Below the pieces are notes generated by a model, which had not been told where the DNA came from, did no database searches, and saw only the letters and a program-made list of their open reading frames with translations. This document shows positions 57,536 through 64,000 of a stretch of 64,000 nucleotides of DNA, one piece after another. How positions within the stretch are numbered: the first letter of the stretch is position 1; every line of letters begins with the position of its first letter. Made by a program: the position numbers and the translations under genes. This stretch comes from Ancylostoma caninum (taxonomy: Eukaryota > Nematoda > Chromadorea > Rhabditida > Ancylostomatidae). The DNA lies in contig JBAJFG010000391.1 of the NCBI GenBank assembly GCA_037903475.1, positions 62,001-126,000 on the forward strand, given 5' to 3'.

Positions 57536-58057
57536 GCATGCTAAGCAGAAGATGTTTTTACTGTGTACTCACCAGAAAAAAAAACAACTCCAACTATGTA
57601 TGTGCAAGAATCTGAGGAGTGCGCGGCTATTCCTGGTTGGCAATGATGGCGACCCCAATTACATCTCGCTGAATGGTACGTAGGTGGCTCTACATTCCTT
57701 AGAAATTATCCTAGGCTCAAGCTAGCAGAAGTTGAGCTATGTATATTCTGTTGGTCAAGGCAAAAAAGCAACACTTAATGAATGCTATTTCTAAGGTGCT
57801 TAGAATGGGTGAGGAGAAGTCTATGAAAAACAACAGGATCAAGATGCTATTTCCAGGTCCACTAATGATGGACGTCCTCGGGGACGTCTTCTTCTTTTAT
57901 GACGCTCTTCCGGCTCTTTCAGCCAGCAAACAAAAAAGGCATCACGATTATAGGTGTGCAACTTCTGCATAATAGCTGAGTAATTACTCAAGGGTTCCTC
58001 AACAAACTGGGTCTCGATCCGGCCTTTATATTGAAAACTGAGAGAATTAGGGGATTT

Positions 58058-58074
58058 ATGTACTCCCATTTGAG
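58058..58074. repeat. Target-site duplication, left side of the full-length RTE element
   Basis: ATGTACTCCCATTTGAG is repeated exactly at 61241-61257. Confidence 0.97.
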
Positions 58075-58160
58075 GGGGCGAGATGGCCGAGTGGTCTAAG
58101 GCGCTGCTTTAGAGCACCATGTTCCCACGGGGTTCCAGGTTCGAATCCCGCCGCCGCCGC
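58075..58160 (+). promoter_or_regulatory. tRNA-derived 5' head with polymerase III A and B boxes
   Basis: The element's first bases, GGGGCGAGATGGCCGAGTGG, resemble the start of a class II (Leu/Ser type) tRNA. The A box TGGCCGAGTGG (58084-58094) and B box GGTTCGAATCC (58138-58148) match consensus exactly. The anticodon and T stems do not pair properly, so it is not a working tRNA gene. It likely acts as an internal promoter for the retrotransposon. Confidence 0.8.
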
Positions 58161-58232
58161 CTCCCGTATTCGGGCGACAGGCCGTCGTGACAGGCCGGCT
58201 CAGGAAGACCCCACGTCACACCCCTATGATCA

Positions 58233-61220
58233 ATGACAACAAATGGTTCTAAGACAAAAGCTACGGCGTCCACGGGAATCGACGCGCACTTTCGGAGCCC
58301 GGTTAGTGTGAAAAATATGCGAGGGTCCTCGATGTTTCTCGAACGGTGGCATCGGGGGGCAAGAATGCGAATCGTTAAGGATCACAACGTAGCCAAGACG
58401 CGCATTGCAACTTTGAACGTCGGCACGTTGACAGGCCGTTCATGTGAACTGGCAGAAGCACTACAGCGTCGTCGAATTGACTTGTGCGCAGTGCAAGAAA
58501 CGAGATGGTCTGGTAGCAAGTCAAAGGAGATAGGTCATGGCTTCAAAGTAGTCTACAACGGCAGTCCGAAGTCCAGGAACGGTGTGGGTATAGTCGTTTC
58601 TCAACGCTTCCGTGACTCGATAGCCGAGGTGCAGCGTTTCGATGACCGCCTCATGAAGGTCGTCATCATCACCGCAAATCAACGTCTTCACTTCTTCTCG
58701 GCGTACGCACCACAGACAGGCTGTTGTGACCAGGTCAAAGATGAATTCTGGATGTTGCTTGACGAGAAAACCGCGGAAGTACCACAAGAAGACACAATCG
58801 TCGTCGCAGGAGATCTAAATGGCCACGTAGGAGTGGCAAAGGACGGTTACAGATGCCATGGAGGCTTTGGCTACGGGACACGGAATGAAGATGGTGAGCG
58901 CATCCTGGAATATGCTGACTCTCACAACCTCGTCATAATCAATACAAAGTTCCGAAAGCGTCCTTCTCACCTCGTCTCCTTCTACAGTGGCAACGGGAAG
59001 ACCCAGATCGACTTCGTTCTCGTACGACATCGCGATCAAAGGCTAATTACCGATGCAAAGGTTGTACCCTACGAGACCGTGGCCACGCAACATCGTCCTC
59101 TTATCTGCAGCATGAAAATCATGCCGCCAAGGAGGACGCGTGACGAACGGTGCGGACCGGCACGAATCAAGTGGTGGCGGTTGAAGGAGAAGGAAGCCAC
59201 AGTAACTTCCGCCATCAAGTTGCCACCGGTCACAACCGTCGACGAGACCTGGAGGAACGCAACCCGAGCCATTGTAGAAGTGGCACGTTCAGAACTTGGC
59301 ACGACTAAACCAGGTCGCCGGAGAATTGACAGACTGGCGTGGCTATGGACGGATGAAGTAAAAGTGAAGGTGCGCGAAAAGAAACGTCTCTACCACGTAT
59401 TCCTCGGTAACAAGACGAATGATAACTGGCAGAAGTATCTAGAAGCGAAGAAATCAGCAAAGAAGGCTGTGGCTGCCACGAAGGCTGAGCACTACGACAA
59501 TGTTAGCAAGAAGCTAGATGAGAAAGATGGCGGGGAACGCCTCATCTACCGACTGGCGAGGTCTCGCCAGTGGCAGACCAAAGACGTCGAAAAGTTCTAC
59601 GGAGTTAACGACGAACACGGTCATCTCATATCAGACCGCAGGAAGGCAACGAAGAGGTGGTGTGACTACTTCGAGAAGATCTCCACGGAAGAATTCAGCC
59701 ATCCACCCATTCCACAATTACCGCCAACTTACGGTCCCATTCAGCCAATCACCTTGGATGAAACCATGGCTGCGCTAAAGCGGATGAAACCAGGAAAAGC
59801 GACGGGTCCTGATGACGTAGCAACGGAACTATGGAAGTCGAGACACTGGAACTCAGCTGAATGGCTGACGTCGTTCTTCAACCAGATCATCGCAGAGAAG
59901 AAGACCCCTGTGGATTGGCAGAAGAGTATCACAATCCCGATCTGGAAGAGGAAAGGCAACCCTGCGGATTGCTCAAACTATCGGCCAATACGTCTACTGT
60001 CTCACAGTATGAAGATATTCGAACGCATCATCGACCGCCGAATACGCGACATCATCCGAGTTACCACGAACCAGTGTGGATTCGTAGCCAACTGCGGAAC
60101 TACGGATGCAATTCATGCGGCTCGACTGATGATCGAGAAACATCGAGAGAAGCAGAAACCACTGCATCTAGCATTCCTCGATCTGGAGAAAGCCTTCGAT
60201 CGCGTGCCACATGAAGTCATCTGGTACGCGCTGCGGTGGCACGGCATTCCAGAGGAGCTCATCGAGTGGGTTAGGATTCTCTACGCGGACCCGAGGAGTC
60301 GAGTGCAGGCGGCGGCGGGCATGTCAGCGGAATTTCCCATCTCCGTAGGTGTACATCAAGGATCAGCCCTCTCACCGCTTCTCTTCATCGTCGTCATGGA
60401 CGCTGTTACGAGAGACCTCCAGAGACCGATGCCATGGACTCTGCTGTACGCAGACGACGTCATGCTCGCATCTGAACAAAAGGAGGACTTTGAACGACAG
60501 ACACAGGCCTGGAGCGAACGTCTAGTGCGGTTCGGTCTTCGGCTCAATGTCAAAAAGACTGAGTATATGACGACAGATATGAATGAGCCCGCCACCATTC
60601 AGGTTGACGGCAATGATCTTCCGAAAACCGACTACTTCAAGTACCTCGGCTCAACACTCTCAGCCGATGGCAGCCTAGCCCATGAAGTCGTCAGTCGCGT
60701 CAACGCTGCATGGCTGAAGTGGCGCTCATTGACGGGAGTGCTGTGCGACAAGAACATCCCGGATCGCTTCAAGTCGAAGGTGTATCGAGCAGTTGTTAGA
60801 CCCGTCGCACTGTATGGTGCAGAATGCTGGCCGGCCACCAAGGAAGTGGAACGCCGCCTGGGTGTAATGGAGATGAAGATGTTACGATGGATGGCTGGTA
60901 TCACGCGTGTAGACCGCATACGCAATGAAAAGATCCGAGAGCGGTTCGGCATCGCCACGATTGCTGACAAGCTCCGCGAAACCCGCATGAGATGGTACGG
61001 CCACGTACTGCGCGCCAACAAAGACACCGTCTGCAAAGTAGGCCTCGATCTCAAAGTACCAGGAAAGCGACCAAAAGGACGGCCGAAGCAACGGTGGCTT
61101 GACACACTGCATGCGGATCTGAAGCATGTGGGCGCCCACCCAGACCAGGCTCACGATAGAGCTAAATGGCGTCAGAAGATCAGAAAAGCGGACCCCGCCA
61201 ACGAACGGGACAAACGCTAA
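58233..61220 (+). CDS. RTE-type endonuclease/reverse transcriptase, 995 aa
   Basis: Residues about 57-296 form an apurinic/apyrimidinic endonuclease with TLNVGT, QETRW (Glu89), GDLNGH (Asp194), QIDFV (Asp260) and QHRPL (His287). Residues about 505-790 form the reverse transcriptase: NYRPIRLLS, NQCGFV, FLDLEKAFD (Asp650), HQGSALSPLLF and YADD (Asp741, Asp742). A C-terminal domain (about 835-995) carries YGAECWPATK and MRWYGHVLR, typical of this clade. All catalytic residues I can check are present and there is no stop or frameshift. The enzyme nicks the target DNA and primes reverse transcription from the element RNA. The ATG at 58233 is the first in frame after the tRNA-like head; stop TAA is immediately before the GAA tail. 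Confidence 0.96.
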   Translation: MTTNGSKTKATASTGIDAHFRSPVSVKNMRGSSMFLERWHRGARMRIVKDHNVAKTRIATLNVGTLTGRSCELAEALQRRRIDLCAVQETRWSGSKSKEIGHGFKVVYNGSPKSRNGVGIVVSQRFRDSIAEVQRFDDRLMKVVIITANQRLHFFSAYAPQTGCCDQVKDEFWMLLDEKTAEVPQEDTIVVAGDLNGHVGVAKDGYRCHGGFGYGTRNEDGERILEYADSHNLVIINTKFRKRPSHLVSFYSGNGKTQIDFVLVRHRDQRLITDAKVVPYETVATQHRPLICSMKIMPPRRTRDERCGPARIKWWRLKEKEATVTSAIKLPPVTTVDETWRNATRAIVEVARSELGTTKPGRRRIDRLAWLWTDEVKVKVREKKRLYHVFLGNKTNDNWQKYLEAKKSAKKAVAATKAEHYDNVSKKLDEKDGGERLIYRLARSRQWQTKDVEKFYGVNDEHGHLISDRRKATKRWCDYFEKISTEEFSHPPIPQLPPTYGPIQPITLDETMAALKRMKPGKATGPDDVATELWKSRHWNSAEWLTSFFNQIIAEKKTPVDWQKSITIPIWKRKGNPADCSNYRPIRLLSHSMKIFERIIDRRIRDIIRVTTNQCGFVANCGTTDAIHAARLMIEKHREKQKPLHLAFLDLEKAFDRVPHEVIWYALRWHGIPEELIEWVRILYADPRSRVQAAAGMSAEFPISVGVHQGSALSPLLFIVVMDAVTRDLQRPMPWTLLYADDVMLASEQKEDFERQTQAWSERLVRFGLRLNVKKTEYMTTDMNEPATIQVDGNDLPKTDYFKYLGSTLSADGSLAHEVVSRVNAAWLKWRSLTGVLCDKNIPDRFKSKVYRAVVRPVALYGAECWPATKEVERRLGVMEMKMLRWMAGITRVDRIRNEKIRERFGIATIADKLRETRMRWYGHVLRANKDTVCKVGLDLKVPGKRPKGRPKQRWLDTLHADLKHVGAHPDQAHDRAKWRQKIRKADPANERDKR

Positions 61221-61240
61221 AGAAGAAGAAGAAGAAGAAG
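61221..61240 (+). repeat. (GAA)n tail of the retrotransposon
   Basis: Six AGA/GAA trinucleotides directly follow the stop codon and end at the target-site duplication, as in other RTE elements whose 3' ends carry short simple repeats. Confidence 0.9.
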
Positions 61241-61257
61241 ATGTACTCCCATTTGAG
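61241..61257. repeat. Target-site duplication, right side of the full-length RTE element
   Basis: Exact 17-bp partner of 58058-58074. Confidence 0.97.
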
Positions 61258-62406
61258 CAATGTAGTACATTACTAAGTTATTGTTACTTTATAGGGGAAT
61301 ATGAGGAAAAGTGCGGAAGTTCAAACATTGAAAGCAGTAGCTAGGCCGTAAGCACAACAAAAACGACTTCTTTACACTGCCTAATATGATGATGAACTAC
61401 CCATCGGACAGTACAAAAACTAAAGAATTCTTATGTCACTCATAGCCATTTAGACGGGTCATTTCTGTGTGCTCGCTTGCAAAAAACATTCAACTTCCTT
61501 AGACACACTGGGAGAAAGAGATAAATTATCTAACAATAAGATGATTGGCTCAGTGGTGTTACCAAGCAAGAATTCTTTCAAGATCCAGAGATACTAGGTT
61601 AATAAATTAGGGGAGAACATTGATTCCAGCTACACATGCACTAGGGCTGTGCGTTAGAAAAAACTTCAGCTTTCGTTAAACCGTTAATTGGTTCCGTTAG
61701 GCCGAAAATGGCCGTCACGCGTTAATGCGTTAATCCGTTAATTCGTTACAAGACGGATTTGTGAATATTTTGATGAGTTTCATCAGCCGTAGCAAGCGAT
61801 TGAGTTTCCTGACTGATATGCGAAGCAGGTAAGCCGTAAATCCAACAAAAAATTGAGGCAATTGCTCACATGGTTTACTTCTAGTCCTGGAATTACGGTA
61901 CAGCAAGATGAAAACATTTAAAAATGAAAACTTCTCTTCCATGCATATAGAAAAACAAATACATTTATCCTCAGACGACTGAAAAACAAACGAAAGGTAG
62001 AGATGCCTTTTTTTTAGAGTTGGATTATTTTGCTTCGCAATTTTCGCAGTAACTATGTATTTGGCAATTGAGTACTCTTAAGACCTCAGGCTTCATGAGA
62101 GAATATGAGAGTCTCGAAGAACAAAGCATGTAGGCGTACCCCAAAATCCTAGCACAAGTATTAACATATGTTATGGTGGGAAGAGAGCAGTTTTCCCAAA
62201 TTTTCTACCGTCAAGCTGGTCTTTAGATCGTACGATCAAGCCTGCTGTTGAGAAGAGAAACTCGCACCCACTTGCCGTTGCGGAAAGCTATTTACATGTT
62301 AACATTTTGATATTAGGGAATTTCGAGGCGTTAATATCACTCCTCCAACATTCAAAGGGTCAATGGAGAATGATTCTTTTTGCGCAAGGTATTCGTCTAC
62401 TTCCTA
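61258..62406. other. Intergenic, no genes supported
   Basis: Only a short degenerate run of CGTTAAT-type repeats (about 61675-61750) stands out. The minus frame 61730-61942 has no recognisable family. Confidence 0.35.
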
Positions 62407-63666
62407 CAGGGGTATCAAAAAGTTTCCGGCCTGAACCACTTGCAGAATAGCTGCCGCAGTGAAATTTTAGAGTAAATAAATATGCATCCATCGAAGCCCA
62501 AAACACTCTTCATTTTGTCATTTTATTGAACTTACCCAACTTTATAAGAATTTTTATCAGCCGAACATAAACACCCAACGCAGACTCTTTTTCGTTATTT
62601 GTTTCGTTACGGTGAAGTGCCGCTTCAGATTTTCTCACGGATTCTAGTATCTAGTCCCTAACTGCCTTTACAAACTGGCCGAATTAGCGAAATGCATTCG
62701 CATTGTCATGAAGCAATACAATTTTGTGGAAAGTGATGTCTCATTGAAGAGCCTGACTTCCGGGGTTGAATTTCTACCGTCATTTTTCTTGAATCGTTTC
62801 CGAAAAGTGTGGATCAAAGTAGCGTTGTAGCAATCCACTTCGTTGAGGTTTACATGCAGGTGGTAAGGTGACAAAATCTTTTCTCTATCGCACAGAACTT
62901 TGGGCAAGACATTTTCACCCCCGCTTCCGTGTTCGATCGCACTGTTCTCAGAGATCTGCCCATCCTGACCGAGTACTCCACGCTTGGGACTTCAAATCTT
63001 TGCTGTGAATTTGTCACTTATTGGCAGTCAATATACTACAGAATGTCCTTTCCGTTTTCTACAAAACTCCCAAAAATCCTCTCTGAATATTCAACTGGAA
63101 TTTTCTTGTTGGACGCCGAAAAGGTTTTAAAGACTCAATGTTCTGCGAAGGTTAAAATTCTTAGATGGTAGCCTAAAAAATTTCGAAAGGAAGTTTTGAA
63201 TAGCTTAGGTCCTTGCGCACTTACTGCACCTAAAGCCTGTCTGCGACGCTCAGTGATTTTTTCTACAGCGACAGTAATCTGTCTTCGTCTTGTCTCTGCT
63301 CGTTGATCAGAGGTCGCTCTGTTTCTGACCGATTGTCACTCCACTAAAAATATTGAGTTCCGAAATTTTATGTGGGTATGCTAGAAGACTTCCTCTTCGT
63401 TCAGCATTCAGTGGCGGATTTAGATTTTGTTCAATAAATTTCGTTTACAAAACAAAAATTCGTCGGTTGCTCCTCGCTGGATACACATTTTTTGAGCGAC
63501 AACCATACCTTGGCTTGAATAAAACGTTCTTATTCCTGGGAAGTTCAACGAAATCTCATGAAACTTTGCAAATTAACATGAAAGGCTTCACCCTACATGG
63601 CGCTCTCAAAGCAGTACAGGAATATGGAACAGGCAAGCGGAGGCCGGAAACTTTTTGATACCCCTG
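62407..63666 (-). mobile_element. Mariner/Tc1-like element with perfect 26-bp TIRs, coding region decayed
   Basis: CAGGGGTATCAAAAAGTT begins a 26-bp terminal repeat at 62407-62432 that is mirrored without mismatch at 63641-63666; both ends are flanked by TA. The 1260-bp length and TA sites are typical of mariner elements. On the minus strand a fragment reading KIVLLHDNANAF near 62710-62740 resembles the second catalytic Asp motif (HDNARPH), but stops follow soon after and I could not trace the other two catalytic residues. It is therefore best called a degenerate or internally rearranged copy mobilised in trans or recently dead. Confidence 0.75.
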
Positions 63667-63845
63667 TAAAATAGTTGCAGGTTCATGAAAGTTCTCATTA
63701 GTGTATTTAATCTCAACAATCGCACTGCTGTACCCACAGAAATCGCTTTAGTTCATGAAAGCTAAAATGATAAGGTATTCATGAAAGCAGATTGTTCTTC
63801 GAGTGCCTTACTGCATATTTCATAATCATCGTAGTTATGCGCATA

Positions 63846-64000
63846 TCTATTAAACAAAGCGCCGTAAGGGGGCTAGAGCGGTTAGAGATACGGGGCGGCA
63901 CTCATAGACACCGCAATCTTGAGGCGCAGACTGTGTGGCGAAATGGCCGATTTCCATGGACGCAGACACGTTCGCTTCGGGACCCGAAATTACGTCACTG
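63846..64000 (+). mobile_element. Non-autonomous Helitron, copy 3 (5' end, cut by window edge)
   Basis: In plus orientation it begins TCTATTAAACAAAGC after host A and matches the first ~155 bp of copy 1 almost perfectly (read in its own 5'-3' sense), including the subterminal hairpin GCGCCGTAAGGGGGC. The rest lies beyond the window. Confidence 0.8.

Larger units (their letters stand above)
53526..58057. other. Intergenic, repeats and hairpins only
   Basis: No gene could be supported. Minus frames at 55423-55632 and 55939-56157 have no clear family; the latter ends in a Cys-rich tail (CKMRKKISSCC) that is only vaguely peptide-hormone-like. Structured items are listed separately: hairpins at 55088-55125, inverted repeat 56238-56798 and tandem repeat 57060-57535. 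Confidence 0.35.
58075..61240 (+). mobile_element. Full-length, apparently intact RTE-type non-LTR retrotransposon
   Basis: A perfect 17-bp target-site duplication delimits a 3166-bp element. It starts with a tRNA-derived segment (58075-58160), has a ~70-bp leader, one open 995-codon ORF and ends with AAAGAAGAAGAAGAAGAAG. The small size, single endonuclease/RT ORF, almost no 3' UTR and a simple-repeat tail instead of poly(A) fit the RTE clade. Perfect duplication and open frame suggest recent insertion. Copies 1 and 2 in this window belong to a related but different subfamily. Confidence 0.93.

Noticed and set aside
58077..58160. Functional tRNA-Leu or tRNA-Ser gene
   Set aside because: Only the A and B boxes and D-arm region look right; anticodon, T and acceptor stems do not pair, and the segment lies inside the retrotransposon's target duplication.
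58521..61154. Minus-strand frames opposite the RTE ORF
   Set aside because: They are antisense shadows of the 995-codon endonuclease/reverse transcriptase frame.

Overview
The window reads as a nematode genome, most likely a strongylid (hookworm-type) worm. Evidence: many short exons with GT..AG introns ending in TTTCAG, a nematode-specific Srt chemoreceptor gene, candidate spliced-leader acceptor sites just upstream of start codons, and dense non-LTR, Helitron and MITE insertions. The order 'strongylid' is an inference from the repeat style and gene structure, not proven here. There are no operons, ribosome binding sites or CRISPR arrays; this is intron-rich eukaryotic DNA.

Left part (1-12.8 kb). 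A broken hAT-like transposase gene (minus strand, about 2.1-3.56 kb) lies next to a non-autonomous inverted-repeat element (4.24-5.08 kb). A short secreted-protein gene (minus, 5.10-5.98 kb) follows; its model needs a 27-nt intron. Two 5'-truncated, decayed RTE-type non-LTR copies (minus) sit at 6.3-8.1 and 9.04-10.58 kb. The second has a perfect 17-bp target-site duplication and landed inside an older fold-back element. An inverted/direct repeat cluster at 11.9-12.4 kb precedes the last two exons of an unrecognised plus-strand membrane protein gene (12.54-12.80 kb).

Middle part (16.5-49.3 kb). Two complete minus-strand genes were rebuilt exon by exon with matching splice phases. The first is a 24-exon glycoside hydrolase family 31 alpha-glucosidase (about 948 aa; signal peptide, trefoil domain, catalytic Asp residues; one GC-AG intron). 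The second is an 8-exon Srt-family seven-transmembrane receptor (322 aa), with a 6.2-kb intron filled by mobile DNA. Around and inside the receptor gene are members of a non-autonomous Helitron family (34.92-36.59 kb, 42.94-45.00 kb, a decayed relative at 46.4-47.8 kb, and a third good copy running off the right edge from 63.85 kb). These have TC...CTAG ends, sit between A and T, carry a similar hairpin at both ends and contain a 60-bp minisatellite. A hAT-type MITE is nested in the first and recurs at 48.1 kb.

Right part (49.3-64 kb). A 390-bp inverted duplication at 52.2-53.5 kb carries two small convergent ORFs in each arm. A full-length RTE-type element with an open 995-codon endonuclease/reverse transcriptase ORF occupies 58,075-61,240, bounded by a perfect 17-bp target-site duplication. 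Its first ~85 bp are tRNA-derived with perfect polymerase III A and B boxes, and it ends in a (GAA)n tail. A 1.26-kb mariner-like element with perfect 26-bp terminal inverted repeats is at 62.4-63.7 kb. The most unusual items are the tRNA-headed RTE element, the minisatellite-bearing Helitron family, the mirrored ORF pair and the candidate 27-nt intron.
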